Shown: in pieces, positions 33,425 to 42,616 of the stretch
How positions within the stretch are numbered: position 1 is the first letter of the stretch
How the letters are laid out: every line of letters starts with the position of its first letter
Assembly: GCA_905479495.1 (NCBI GenBank)
Contig: CAJQMR010000006.1
Span: 1-64,000 of the forward strand
DNA: 64,000 bases
From: an uncultured Anaerolineae bacterium
GTDB lineage: Bacteria > Chloroflexota > Anaerolineae > Promineifilales > Promineifilaceae
Direction: 5' to 3'
Translations under genes and position numbers: made by a program
Notes under the pieces: model-generated
The model's input: only the letters and a program-made list of their open reading frames with translations
What the model was told of the DNA's origin: nothing
Databases searched by the model: none

Positions 33425-33880
33425 ATGAAATCAAAAACAGCAAAAGATCGAGAAATCGTTGTCACACGACTGTTCGACGCCCCGCGCGAACTCGTTTTTG
33501 CCGCGTTTACGGAAAAAAAGCATATTGAACAATGGTGGGCACCAAAGGGAGCAGAAACACACGAGATGGATGTGCAGCCTGGTGGTGTCTGGCGCTACAG
33601 CCAGCCCGTTCGCGGTGACTCCCTGACGCCATTCAAAGTCGAGTTCATCGAACTCGATAAGCCAACGCGGATTGTCTACGATTATGGCACCGACACGGCC
33701 AACGCGCCTGACCCCGTGCGCACCACGGTCACCTTTGAGGAAGAGGATGGCAAAACGAAAGTCACCTTACAGTTGATGTTTGCTACAGCGGCCGAGCGCA
33801 AACAGGCGGTCAAATACGGTGCCATTGTCGGCGCGATGCAGGCATTGGAAACCCTCGCCGATTATCTGGCTACGGTGTGA
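33425..33880 (+). CDS. SRPBCC (AHSA1-like) protein
   Basis: 151 residues with the START/AHSA1 pattern: T-R-L-F-D-A-P-R-E-L-V-F-A-A-F-T (about 12-27), H-I-E-Q-W-W-A-P-K-G, then G-G-V-W-R-Y and the C-terminal G-A-I-V-G-A-M-Q-A-L-E-T-L-A-D-Y-L. The family binds hydrophobic ligands; in ArsR-linked members the ligand is not known. The stop TGA overlaps by one frame the start region of the UvrA-like gene, so the genes form one unit. Confidence 0.9.
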   Translation: MKSKTAKDREIVVTRLFDAPRELVFAAFTEKKHIEQWWAPKGAETHEMDVQPGGVWRYSQPVRGDSLTPFKVEFIELDKPTRIVYDYGTDTANAPDPVRTTVTFEEEDGKTKVTLQLMFATAAERKQAVKYGAIVGAMQALETLADYLATV

Positions 33881-33891
33881 GTGGGGTAACA

Positions 33892-36120
33892 ATGACTGAA
33901 GATAAAACGCAAGAATTTATCGAGATTCGCGGTGCACGCGAAAACAATCTGAAAAACGTCTCCCTACGCATTCCCAAACGCCAGATTACCGTTTTTACCG
34001 GCGTGTCCGGCTCTGGCAAGTCCTCCATCGTCTTCGACACCATCGCCACCGAAGCGCAGCGCCAATTGTACGAGAACTTCAGCATGATGGTGCGCACCTT
34101 CCTGCCCCGCTACTCCCAGCCGGACGCCGATGCGATTCGTAATTTGGGCATGGCGATTGTCGTCGATCAAAAGCGTCTGGGTGGTGGATCACATTCGACG
34201 ATGGGCACGATTACGGACACCTATACTCTGCTGCGCCAACTGTTCGCGCTGGTCGGCGAACCATTCATTGGCTACGCCAACGTCTTCTCGTTCAACGAAC
34301 CATTCGGCATGTGCCCGGAGTGCAACGGGATGGGGCGCAAGCTGCAACCCATCGTGGAAAAATTCTACGATCCGACCAAATCGTTGAACGAAAGTGCACT
34401 ACAAGGGCCAATCTTCGACGAAAGCATCTACCCCACCAGCGGCTACTTTGATAACGATAAGAAGTTGGCCGACTTCAGCGAGGCAGAGATGGACCTGCTC
34501 CTTTATGGCAAAGAGCAAAAGTTTGAGTATGACGGCATGAACCGTACTTATCGTGGCGTAATTACCAATTTTGTGCGTGCCTACATCGAGCGCGACCTGA
34601 AAACGCGCTCCGAGAAAACGCAGCAGAAGATCATGCAATATCTCATTGAAGGTCCCTGTCCGTCTTGCAAAGGGGCGCGTCTCAATAAGTCTGTGCTCAG
34701 CTGCAAGATCGATGGCTACAACATCGCCGAGCTTTCCACAATGGAAGTCGGGGAACTGATTGGGGTGATCAGGGAGATCAAAGATGAAAGAGCCAAAGAA
34801 GTTGTGGCCGACCTGGTACGCCGTCTGCAAAACCTGATTGACATCGGCCTGGAGTATCTGACGCTCAACCGCGAGACGGACACACTTTCCGGCGGCGAAG
34901 GGCAGCGCGTCAAGCTGGTGAAACATCTGGGCAGCAGCCTGATCGACGTGATGTACATCTTCGACGAACCCAGTGTGGGGCTGCATCCACGAGACATTCA
35001 CCGGCTCAATGAACTGCTGCAAAGATTGCGCGACATGGGCAACACGGTGCTCGTCGTCGAGCACGACCCCGACGTGATTAAGGTGGCCGACCACATTGTG
35101 GACCTCGGCCCGCAGGCAGGTACGCAGGGCGGCGAGGTTGTCTACAAAGGCAGCTATGATGGTCTGCTCAAGGCGGATACGCTGACGGGTAAGTTCATGA
35201 AGGAGGCGATGCCTATCAAAAAGGAGTTCCGTCAGGGCAAAGAGCAGTTGCCGTTGAAGAACGTGAGCCTCCATAATCTGAAGGATGTCAGTGTGGACAT
35301 CCCGGTGGGTGTGTTGACGCTGGTGACCGGTGTCGCCGGTTCGGGCAAGAGTTCGCTGATTAGCGAGGCGTTTGTGGCGCAGTTCCCCGAGGCGATTGTG
35401 GTGGATCAAACGGCCGTTGGCACCAATCCCCGCTCCAACCCGGCCACGTACACAGGCATCATGGATGATGTGCGCAAGGCGTTTGCCTCGGCCAATAAGG
35501 TCAACGCGGGCTTGTTCAGCTTCAACTCCAAGGGGGCTTGTGACAACTGCAATGGTCTGGGCGTGGTCTACACTGACCTCTCCTTCTTCGAGAGAGTGAA
35601 ATCCCCCTGCGAAGTCTGCGGCGGCAAGCGCTTCAAAGACGAGGTGCTGGATTACAAACTGGACGGCAAATCCATCGTTGATGTGCTGGAGATGACCGTG
35701 CAGCAAGCGCTGGAGTTCTTCACCATCCCGGCGGTGACGCGCACGCTGCAAACGATGAGCGACGTTGGCCTGGACTACCTGACCCTGGGTCAGCCGCTGG
35801 ACACACTTTCGGGCGGTGAGTGTCAGCGCATCAAGCTGTCCAGCGAACTGCGCAAAAAAGGCAGCATCTACGTGATGGACGAGCCGACGACCGGCCTGCA
35901 CAAGGCGGATACGGCGCACCTGCTGGAAATCATGGACAAGCTGGTGGACGGGGGCAACACCGTGATCGTCATCGAGCACAACATGGACGTAGTGCGCAAC
36001 GCGGACTGGGTTATTGACCTGGGGCCAGAAGGTGGCAGCAAGGGTGGACAGGTGATGTTCGAAGGCACGCCCATTGACTTGAAAAAAGCGAAGCAGTCGA
36101 TCACGAGCCAGTACATTTAG
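33892..36120 (+). CDS. UvrA-like ABC ATPase (short, UvrA2/drug-resistance type)
   Basis: 742 residues from ATG 33892 after GTGGGG. Two ABC halves with Walker [10 protein letters not shown] and G-V-A-G-S-G-K-S-S, two signatures (L-S-G-G-E), and zinc-knuckle Cys pairs C-P-E-C, C-P-S-C, C-D-N-C and C-E-V-C. UvrA proper is about 940 residues; the UvrB-binding insert is reduced, as in UvrA2 or DrrC-like proteins that protect from DNA-binding drugs. The whole module (ArsR, SRPBCC, this) has one iterated octamer in 3.2 kb, unlike the flanks. Confidence 0.9.
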   Translation: MTEDKTQEFIEIRGARENNLKNVSLRIPKRQITVFTGVSGSGKSSIVFDTIATEAQRQLYENFSMMVRTFLPRYSQPDADAIRNLGMAIVVDQKRLGGGSHSTMGTITDTYTLLRQLFALVGEPFIGYANVFSFNEPFGMCPECNGMGRKLQPIVEKFYDPTKSLNESALQGPIFDESIYPTSGYFDNDKKLADFSEAEMDLLLYGKEQKFEYDGMNRTYRGVITNFVRAYIERDLKTRSEKTQQKIMQYLIEGPCPSCKGARLNKSVLSCKIDGYNIAELSTMEVGELIGVIREIKDERAKEVVADLVRRLQNLIDIGLEYLTLNRETDTLSGGEGQRVKLVKHLGSSLIDVMYIFDEPSVGLHPRDIHRLNELLQRLRDMGNTVLVVEHDPDVIKVADHIVDLGPQAGTQGGEVVYKGSYDGLLKADTLTGKFMKEAMPIKKEFRQGKEQLPLKNVSLHNLKDVSVDIPVGVLTLVTGVAGSGKSSLISEAFVAQFPEAIVVDQTAVGTNPRSNPATYTGIMDDVRKAFASANKVNAGLFSFNSKGACDNCNGLGVVYTDLSFFERVKSPCEVCGGKRFKDEVLDYKLDGKSIVDVLEMTVQQALEFFTIPAVTRTLQTMSDVGLDYLTLGQPLDTLSGGECQRIKLSSELRKKGSIYVMDEPTTGLHKADTAHLLEIMDKLVDGGNTVIVIEHNMDVVRNADWVIDLGPEGGSKGGQVMFEGTPIDLKKAKQSITSQYI

Positions 36121-36285
36121 TATGGCGCTCTATAAAGTCACATCCCATTTTGCGGCAGAGCGCAATATTTAAACTGTCCGGCACACTCGACATAATGTTG
36201 GTGATCTGAATTTTCGTTGGATGGTGGTGGCAGAAAGATAAGTTAATCCGCTTGGGAATCAGGCACATAGGCAAAGGAGTAAAGG

Positions 36286-36675
36286 ATGCAAGCAATCAAC
36301 AAGTTCACGATGGTTTCTATGCTAGTGAGTGACATGAATAAAGCCAAAGCATTTTATGTGGAGAAGCTGGGTCTAGATGTGGCAACAGATTACCGCCAAA
36401 ATGACAATAACTGGTGGGTAACGCTCACCTTTCCTGGCGGCGGGGCATCGATTACGCTGGCGCGGTCAAGCACAACGTCCAATGAACCACCAGAACCTGG
36501 CACGATGTCATTCTATTTTTCCACTCCCGACATTGCAGCCGCGCACAGAGATCTGAATGAAAAGGGTGTCACAACGAGTGTAATCAGGGATGATTTGTAC
36601 GGTCCAGGCTCGGGCGTCAAGTTTTTTCAGCTCCAAGACCCGGATGGGAGCCAGTTGACTTTTGCACAAGAGTAA
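36286..36675 (+). CDS. VOC (glyoxalase/bleomycin-resistance) family protein
   Basis: 129 residues with the vicinal-oxygen-chelate fold: M-V-S-M-L-V-S-D-M-N-K-A-K-A-F-Y-V-E-K-L-G, then W-W-V-T-L-T-F-P-G-G-G and the end F-F-Q-L-Q-D-P-D-G-S-Q-L-T-F. Metal-binding residues seem partly kept (E in F-V-E-K and the terminal Q). May modify or bind an antibiotic or a keto-compound. Start preceded by AAAGGAGTAAAGG. It stands 165 bases after the UvrA-like gene. Confidence 0.9.
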   Translation: MQAINKFTMVSMLVSDMNKAKAFYVEKLGLDVATDYRQNDNNWWVTLTFPGGGASITLARSSTTSNEPPEPGTMSFYFSTPDIAAAHRDLNEKGVTTSVIRDDLYGPGSGVKFFQLQDPDGSQLTFAQE

Positions 36676-36681
36676 AATCGT

Positions 36682-37005
36682 ATGGCCGAAAGCAGTTATG
36701 CTGTTGAACCAATCGGAATACTTCGCTCTGAGCCGACCTCACCGAAGGGCAAAGATTTACAGCGGGAGCCCCGCTACACGCTGCACTGCGCCGTGGAAGA
36801 TTCAAGCGGAGGCAAGGGTGAATTTTATGTGCGCGTGCCGGCGCAGTTGGTGCAAGATTCGGGGGTGCGTGCCCAAGTTGTAGAAGCGGCATCTTATGAT
36901 CCGGCCGACCGTTACATTTTGTTTATGCTCAGTGTGGAATTTGCTTTCATGAACATTTATGAGAACGGCGTGCCAAACACAGATCGCTGGCGGGCGTCTT
37001 GCTAG
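36682..37005 (+). CDS. N-terminally truncated PPOX (split-barrel) protein
   Basis: 107 residues. E-P-T-S-P-K-G-K-D-L-Q-R-E-P-R-Y-T-L-H-C matches the middle of pyridoxamine-phosphate-oxidase-like proteins (S-P-K-A-x-x-L-x-x-x-P-R-x-x-L-H), followed by G-E-F-Y-V-R-V-P-A. The usual first 45-50 residues, with the substrate-facing strand, are missing and replaced by M-A-E-S-S-Y-A-V-E-P-I-G. It follows the VOC gene by six bases. Probably non-functional or altered; could be a remnant from module acquisition. Confidence 0.55.
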   Translation: MAESSYAVEPIGILRSEPTSPKGKDLQREPRYTLHCAVEDSSGGKGEFYVRVPAQLVQDSGVRAQVVEAASYDPADRYILFMLSVEFAFMNIYENGVPNTDRWRASC

Positions 37006-37103
37006 ACAGCCTATTTCCTCTATATTTTTGTGTCGCCTGTCTGGTTCTTGACTGCTATACTCCACAATCGTTTGATCTACTTTTTGCGAGGAAGGAGAAG
37101 TAC

Positions 37104-38138
37104 ATGAAAATGAAGTGGAAGTATATAAACCTATTGCTCTTGTTGTTGGTGGCCTTGCTGTTAGCAGCCTGTGGTTCCGGTGGCGACGAACCCGAAGCTG
37201 ACAGCGAGACGACCAGCGATACAAGCAATGAAGAAAACGAAGCAGACACCAGTGAAGAAACGGCCGATTCCGAAGACAAAATGACCCTCACCCTGGTAGA
37301 AAACGCCTGGTCTGCCTCTGAGCTGAATGTGGCCGTGGCCAAAATTTTGCTGGAAAATGAACTGGGTTACCCCGTTGAAGTTGTTTCCCTGGATGAAAAC
37401 GCCCAATGGCCCGCCCTCGCCTCTGGCGATGCCCATGCTAGCCTGGAAGTGTGGCCCTCTGGCCATGCTGCCAACGTTGCGGAATTCATCGACGGTGCAG
37501 GCACTGTGGAAAATGGTGGGCTGCTCGGCCCGGTTGGGCGCATCGGCTGGTACATGCCCAGCTATTTGCTGGATCAGGACCCCAGCCTGGCGACCTGGGA
37601 AGGGTTCACCACACCGGAAGCCGCAGCCCTCTTTGCCACGGCCGAAACGGGCGACAAAGGCCAGTTCCTGGGCGGTGACCCCAGCTTTGTGCAATATGAC
37701 GGTGACATCATCAACAATTTAGGCATGTCGTTTGAAGTGGTTTTTGCTGGTTCTGAAGAGGCCATTCTGGCCCAGCTAGATTCCGCTTACAGCCGCGAAG
37801 AACCGGTGCTGTTCTATTTCTGGACGCCCCATTCCATCCATGCCAAATATGATCTGACGCGCGTGGCGCTGCCAGAATATAGCGATGAATGCTACGCTGA
37901 AGCCGACTCGGGTGGCGTTGCTTGTGATTATCCTGGCGATGATCTGTTCAAGATTTTCTGGTCTGGCTTAGCTGAAGCGGCCCCAGATGCGCATACGCTG
38001 CTCTCAAACATGAATTACAGCACCGAGGACCAGATTGAGATGATTGCTGCCGTGGAAATCGACGGCCAATCAGTCGAAGATGCCGCTCAAGCGTGGGTGG
38101 ACGCCAATGAAGACGTTTGGCGCACCTGGCTGCCGTAA
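37104..38138 (+). CDS. Glycine betaine/choline-type substrate-binding lipoprotein (OpuAC/ProX)
   Basis: 344 residues from ATG 37104 after GAAGGAGAAG. Lipobox L-L-L-A-A-C, then a Glu/Ser/Thr-rich spacer (about 25-60) and an OpuAC domain: W-S-A-S-E-L-N-V-A-V-A-K-I-L-L-E-N-E-L-G-Y, G-D-A-H-A-S-L-E-V-W-P-S-G-H, then W-Y-M-P-S-Y and the Trp/Tyr-rich V-L-F-Y-F-W-T-P-H. Aromatic residues form the cage for quaternary amines. The cognate permease and ATPase lie 1 kb away on the other strand. Confidence 0.92.
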   Translation: MKMKWKYINLLLLLLVALLLAACGSGGDEPEADSETTSDTSNEENEADTSEETADSEDKMTLTLVENAWSASELNVAVAKILLENELGYPVEVVSLDENAQWPALASGDAHASLEVWPSGHAANVAEFIDGAGTVENGGLLGPVGRIGWYMPSYLLDQDPSLATWEGFTTPEAAALFATAETGDKGQFLGGDPSFVQYDGDIINNLGMSFEVVFAGSEEAILAQLDSAYSREEPVLFYFWTPHSIHAKYDLTRVALPEYSDECYAEADSGGVACDYPGDDLFKIFWSGLAEAAPDAHTLLSNMNYSTEDQIEMIAAVEIDGQSVEDAAQAWVDANEDVWRTWLP

Positions 38139-38147
38139 AATACCATC

Positions 38148-38227
38148 GGAGGACTGGCAGTCCTCCAACTAACAAGCTGTAAGCTGTTCAAAGCAGGACT
38201 GCCAGTCCTGGAGAAAGGCTTGAACAG
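38148..38227. repeat. Paired palindromes with flipped loops
   Basis: GGAGGACT-GGC-AGTCCTCC (38148-38166) and AGGACT-GCC-AGTCCT (38195-38209), the second within an outer stem CTGTTCAAAG...CTTGAACAG. The loops GGC and GCC are reverse complements. Confidence 0.85.
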
Positions 38228-38259
38228 TTTGCTTTTTTGCGGACAATTGAGATGTTTAC

Positions 38260-38297
38260 AAAGCGGGTTGTTGCTCTGGCAAAAGCCCGCTTTTTTT
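38260..38297 (+). terminator. Rho-independent terminator
   Basis: AAAGCGGG, loop, CCCGCTTTTTTT: ends the betaine-binding-protein transcript. Confidence 0.85.
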
Positions 38298-38398
38298 ATT
38301 GTTACAACAATTGTCAATGAAGGTGACAGACACTTTATTATCGGAGCGTGCGGCAAAATCCGATTGTTTACTGTGACTGTCCCCTTTGGTAGCTTCTT

Positions 38399-39241
38399 AT
38401 GACCACATCGCAAAAACAAGCTTTGTCCTCTCCAGATTTATCATCTTGGGTGGCGCGTGTCGCGGCCGTTTTGGCGGCGATCATGTCCTTTTTCCTCATC
38501 GTGCCCCTGGTGGGGTTGGTCTGGCGGGCGTTGACGTTGCCGGGAACGGCCGTATTAGACCGCAGCAGTATTGGTACGGCCGTTTTCCTCAGCCTGTCCA
38601 CCACGGCAGTGAGCGTGCTGCTCATCATCTTGTTGGGGACACCGCTGGCCTACACCCTGGCGCGCTATCCGCTGCGCTTTAAGCGGCTGCTCACCGTTTT
38701 CATCGAGCTGCCCATCGTGATGCCGCCGGTGGTAGCTGGCTTGGGGCTGCTGGCCGTCTTTGGCCGTCGCGGGCTGATTGGCCTGCCGCTGGCCGAGCTG
38801 GGCATTACGATTACGTTTTCGGGAACGGCCGTTGTCCTGGCCCAGGTGTTTGTCGCTTCTCCGTTTTACATTCGGGCAGCCCAAAGCCGCTTTGCCGCGC
38901 TGCCCCGCGAATTTGAAGATGCGGCAGCTGTGGATGGGGCCAATCAGTGGCAAATCTTCTGGCACATCATGCTGCCGCTCAGCCGGAACGGACTGTTGGC
39001 GGGGCTGATTTTGAGTTGGGCACGGGCGCTAGGGGAGTTTGGCGCGACAATCTTATTTGCTGGGAACCTGCAAGGCCGCACCCAAACGATGCCGCTGCTT
39101 GTTTACGCTTCGCTGGAACGCGATTTGCGTATCACCTTCATTACCGCGCTCATTTTACTGGGACTGGCTGTGTTTGCCTTTGGCATTACCCGCTGGCTTA
39201 CCGGGCTAGATACGGACACGATGCAGGAGACCTGGAGCTAA
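38399..39241 (+). CDS. Orphan ModB/WtpB-like ABC permease
   Basis: 280 residues with five to six membrane helices and the molybdate/tungstate/sulfate permease signature: W-A-R-A-L-G-E-F-G-A-T-I-L-F-A-G-N (about 206-222), preceded by A-A-A-V-D-G-A-N-Q-W-Q-I-F-W-H-I-M-L-P (EAA loop). The usual partners (ModA binding protein, ModC ATPase) are not adjacent; it sits inside the betaine locus. Three iterated octamers. It may use an ATPase from elsewhere. Confidence 0.88.
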   Translation: MTTSQKQALSSPDLSSWVARVAAVLAAIMSFFLIVPLVGLVWRALTLPGTAVLDRSSIGTAVFLSLSTTAVSVLLIILLGTPLAYTLARYPLRFKRLLTVFIELPIVMPPVVAGLGLLAVFGRRGLIGLPLAELGITITFSGTAVVLAQVFVASPFYIRAAQSRFAALPREFEDAAAVDGANQWQIFWHIMLPLSRNGLLAGLILSWARALGEFGATILFAGNLQGRTQTMPLLVYASLERDLRITFITALILLGLAVFAFGITRWLTGLDTDTMQETWS

Positions 39242-39255
39242 AATCGATCACTAAC

Positions 39256-41331
39256 TTACTGATTACTGCCCACTGAACTCCGTGCCGCTCCAGCTAATAA
39301 CAATCGATCAATCACCACGGCCAAAATAACGATGGCTAATCCGGCCTCAATGCCCTGGCCGAGCTGGTTGCGGGCCAGGCCGTTGACTGCTTCCAAGCCT
39401 AACCCCGCCCCGCCAACCATGCCCGCTACCACGACCATTGCCAAAACCATCATCACTGTTTGGTTGATGCCGGTCATGATGGACGGCAGCGCCAGGGGTA
39501 GCTGCACTTTGAACAGCATCTGGCGGCTGGTGGAGCCAAACGCCTGGGCGGCTTCTACTGCTTCCGGGCTGGCCTGGCGGATGCCCAGGTTGGTCAGGCG
39601 GATGGCGGGCGGCAGGGCGTACAGCACCGAGGCCATGATCCCCGGCACGCGCCCCACGTTGAACAGCATCACCACCGGTACCAGATAAACGAAGGCCGGA
39701 ATGGTTTGTAAAAAGTCGAGAATGGGGCGTAAAACGGCCGTTACCGTATCACTTTTTGCCGCCCAAATGCCCAACGGCAGGGCAATAATCAGCGAGAAGA
39801 AGACGGCCACAATCACCTGGCTCAATGTCACCAGTGCCAGCTCCCACATCCCCAGCAGGCCGACGGCAAAAAGCACCACTGCGCCGCCCAACGCCAGCCG
39901 CCAGCCGGAGACCCAGTAACCGAGCAGGGCCACCAGCAAGATCAGCGCGGGCCAGGAGAGGAATTCCTGAAAGAAGGCGTCGAGCGGATCGAGCAGTTGC
40001 AAGATGACAAAGTTGCTAAACGGCCGTGTGCCCAGCAAAAATGGCCCCAGTTCAAATTCAAACAAATTGTCCCGCAGCCAGATAACGGCCGTATCCACTG
40101 GCCCTTGCAATCCCAGCCGCCAATTTTCCGGGAACGTAGTCCAATTTAAAGTGCGTCCCAGCCAGAGCAGCCCACCCAACAGCAGCAGGCTGGCCAGTAG
40201 ATAAGCATGCCGCATAATAAATTCGGAGCGACTGAGTTGGGCCAATCGGGCCAATAAATTGCCGCCGCTCACGTAAAGCCAATCCAATCCGGCTTCTAAT
40301 CGGGTGATGAACTTATATTTCTGCCAGGATGTGGGGAAGAGACGGCCGTTTACCACCACAGCCCCCGTTCTATTTTGTGTCGAAAACGCTTCGCTCAGAC
40401 GGTCCAGCAGCACTGCCAGAAAAACAATAGCCAGACCAGCTTCCAGAGCTAGCCCCACGCGCAAACTGCGCAGCGAATCCAGCACCACCCCGCCCAGCCC
40501 GGCTGCGCCAATCATGGCGGCGATCACCACAATGCCCAGGGCCATCATGATGGTCTGGTTGACCCCGGCCATGATGGTGGGCAGGGCCAGCGGCAGCTGC
40601 ACCTTGAACAAAATCTGGCGCGGCGTGGCCCCAAACGAGCGGGCTGCTTCCACAATCTCTTTATCCACCTCGCGGATGCCCAGCGTGGTCAGCCGGATGG
40701 CGGGTGGCAGGGCGTAAATAATGGTGGCAATGACGCTGGGCACGCGGGCAATGCCAAAAAAGAGGACAACTGGCAGCAAATAGACAAACGCGGGCATGGT
40801 TTGCATGGCGTCTAGGAACGGCCGTAATCCTTTTTCCACTTTCTCGTTACGCGCTGCCCAAATGCCCAGCGGAATGCCAATCAGCAGCGCAATGAGCACA
40901 GAGACGGCCATGAGCGCCAGGGTTTGCATGCTTTCTTCCCACAGGCCGACCAGCCCCATGAAGAGGAGACAAAAGGAGGTGAGCAGCGTCAGGCGCAGAT
41001 TGGCAGCTTTTTGGGCCAGCAGAAAAACAACGCCCAGCAGCACTGGCCAGGGGAGCCAGAGCAAAAATGTTTCTACCCTGCGCAGCGCAAAATCAATGGC
41101 GCTGCTGATCGGGTCAAAAAAGTAGAGGAAAATGGGGTGGGTGGTTTGGTGGCGGATGGACCATTGCTTGAACGCATCCAGCGGATCGCGCAAATGCACG
41201 TCCCACGCTTCGGGGAAAAGATTGAGGTTGATCACCCAATGATGCAGCAGCAGCAGGGCCACCAGCAAGATGAGACCGAGGAAGAGGTACGGCCGTTTCC
41301 CTTTTTGCCTCAATCGTCCATCAACCCGCAT
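39256..41331 (-). CDS. Betaine ABC permease with two fused ProW domains
   Basis: 691 residues, twice the normal size. After a leading helix, two tandem permease units (about 20-320 and 370-690) each carry the binding-protein-dependent signature: E-A-A-R-S-F-G-A-T-P-R-Q-I-L-F-K-V-Q-L-P and E-A-A-Q-A-F-G-S-T-S-R-Q-M-L-F-K-V-Q-L-P, and the ending G-A-A-G-L-G-G versus G-G-A-G-L-G-L. The halves are similar but distinct, an old intragenic duplication. One polypeptide may supply both membrane halves of the OpuA-like importer. Downstream of ProV in one transcript. Confidence 0.92.
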   Translation of the reverse strand: MRVDGRLRQKGKRPYLFLGLILLVALLLLHHWVINLNLFPEAWDVHLRDPLDAFKQWSIRHQTTHPIFLYFFDPISSAIDFALRRVETFLLWLPWPVLLGVVFLLAQKAANLRLTLLTSFCLLFMGLVGLWEESMQTLALMAVSVLIALLIGIPLGIWAARNEKVEKGLRPFLDAMQTMPAFVYLLPVVLFFGIARVPSVIATIIYALPPAIRLTTLGIREVDKEIVEAARSFGATPRQILFKVQLPLALPTIMAGVNQTIMMALGIVVIAAMIGAAGLGGVVLDSLRSLRVGLALEAGLAIVFLAVLLDRLSEAFSTQNRTGAVVVNGRLFPTSWQKYKFITRLEAGLDWLYVSGGNLLARLAQLSRSEFIMRHAYLLASLLLLGGLLWLGRTLNWTTFPENWRLGLQGPVDTAVIWLRDNLFEFELGPFLLGTRPFSNFVILQLLDPLDAFFQEFLSWPALILLVALLGYWVSGWRLALGGAVVLFAVGLLGMWELALVTLSQVIVAVFFSLIIALPLGIWAAKSDTVTAVLRPILDFLQTIPAFVYLVPVVMLFNVGRVPGIMASVLYALPPAIRLTNLGIRQASPEAVEAAQAFGSTSRQMLFKVQLPLALPSIMTGINQTVMMVLAMVVVAGMVGGAGLGLEAVNGLARNQLGQGIEAGLAIVILAVVIDRLLLAGAARSSVGSNQ

Positions 41332-41339
41332 AATTACTC

Positions 41340-41460
41340 CCTAAAAAGCGGAACGCAGAGGGGCGCAGAGAAGCCACAGAGTTCCGCTGAGAAAAGAAGA
41401 AATCTCTGTGTAACTCCGTATCACCTCTGTGAAACGCTGTGTTCCAAAGAACTTCGAACT
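41340..41460. repeat. Stuttered hairpin, CGCAGAG words
   Basis: GGAACGCAGAGGGGCGCAGAG and CCACAGAGTTCCGC face TCTCTGTGTAACTCCG and CCTCTGTG...GCTGTGTTCC between ProV and the permease gene, inside the apparent operon. Confidence 0.8.
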
Positions 41461-41466
41461 CATGGC

Positions 41467-42507
41467 TCAATTACCTTCTGTGAGCGCCTGCAAAACGGCC
41501 GTTCGGTCCACCATGCCAATCACACAGCCTTCATCGTCTAACACCACCAGCGGATCGTCGGAAACGGCCGTGAGGCCAATGAGCGACTCCAAATTGGTGT
41601 CGGCATGAACCGAAACATGGTCGCTGCCGGAATCCGTTGCTGCTACCGTCATGATCGTTTTGGCCGTGAGAATCTTCACGCGGGGCACATCGCGGGTAAA
41701 TTCGCGCACGTAATCGTTTACCGGATGGGCCACAATCTCCTCCGGCTTGCCCAGCTGGACAATCTCGCCATCTTTCATGATGGCAATGTGGTGGCCCAAC
41801 TTAATCGCTTCCAAAAAATCGTGGGTGATAAACACCATCGTTTTGTTGAGCGTTTTTTGCAGCCGCAGCAGCTCCTCTTGCATCTCCCGCCGAATGAGCG
41901 GGTCCAGAGCGCTAAACGGCTCATCGCACAATAAAATCTCCGGATCGACGGCCAGGGCCCGGGCCAGACCCACCCGCTGCTGCATCCCGCCGCTGAGTTC
42001 GTGGGGGAAGTGCTGCTCCCAACCTTGCAAACCCACCATTTCCAACACCTGCCGGGCGTGGTTGTGCCGCTGCTCTTTTTTGATGCCCTGAATTTCCAGA
42101 CCGTAGCTGACATTGTCTAAAATGGTGCGGTGGGGGAAGAGGCCAAAGCGCTGAAAAACCATGCTCATTTTGTGGCGGCGCAGTTCGCGCAGCTGGGTGG
42201 CGTCAAAATCCACCACATTTTGGCCATCGACAATGATTTCGCCATCCGTGGGTTCGATCAGCCGGGAGAGGCAGCGAATCAGTGTTGATTTGCCGCTGCC
42301 GGAGAGGCCCATCACCACAAAAATCTCGCCCGGACGCACATCAAAGGAAACGTCTCGCACAGCGATGACGTGGCCGGTTTGGGCCAAGATTTCACTGCGC
42401 GATAGGCCCTGATTGAGCAACGGCCGTATCCCCCCAGGATTCGGCCCAAAGATCTTCCACACCTTACGGCAGGAGATGGTGTATTGAGGCTCACGCAAAC
42501 CTTTCAC
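41467..42507 (-). CDS. proV: Betaine ABC transporter ATP-binding protein (ProV/OpuAA)
   Basis: 346 residues. Walker A G-L-S-G-S-G-K-S-T (about 68-76), Q-loop V-F-Q-R-F-G-L-F-P-H, signature L-S-G-G-M-Q-Q-R, Walker B L-L-C-D-E-P-F-S-A-L-D. The C-terminal 75 residues are a shortened CBS region (S-V-H-A-D-T-N-L and the V-V-L-D-D-E-G-C-V-I-G-M-V-D-R), which in OpuA senses ionic strength. The N-terminal helix K-V-W-K-I-F-G is typical of this ATPase branch. First gene of the operon with the fused permease. Confidence 0.94.
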   Translation of the reverse strand: MKGLREPQYTISCRKVWKIFGPNPGGIRPLLNQGLSRSEILAQTGHVIAVRDVSFDVRPGEIFVVMGLSGSGKSTLIRCLSRLIEPTDGEIIVDGQNVVDFDATQLRELRRHKMSMVFQRFGLFPHRTILDNVSYGLEIQGIKKEQRHNHARQVLEMVGLQGWEQHFPHELSGGMQQRVGLARALAVDPEILLCDEPFSALDPLIRREMQEELLRLQKTLNKTMVFITHDFLEAIKLGHHIAIMKDGEIVQLGKPEEIVAHPVNDYVREFTRDVPRVKILTAKTIMTVAATDSGSDHVSVHADTNLESLIGLTAVSDDPLVVLDDEGCVIGMVDRTAVLQALTEGN

Positions 42508-42616
42508 TGTTCACTTATCACTTTTTTCTGCTTGCTTTTCAGTAGTTTACCCGCCTTATCTCAATTTGGCATCGCTTAAGTTGTGCCAAACCAGGGAGGT
42601 TATATAATTTTGGTCT

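Noticed and set aside
34399-35979. 526-codon ORF antisense to the UvrA-like gene
   Set aside because: It mirrors a highly conserved gene on the other strand, is rich in His/Gln/Val as usual for antisense frames of GC-rich genes, and shows no family pattern.
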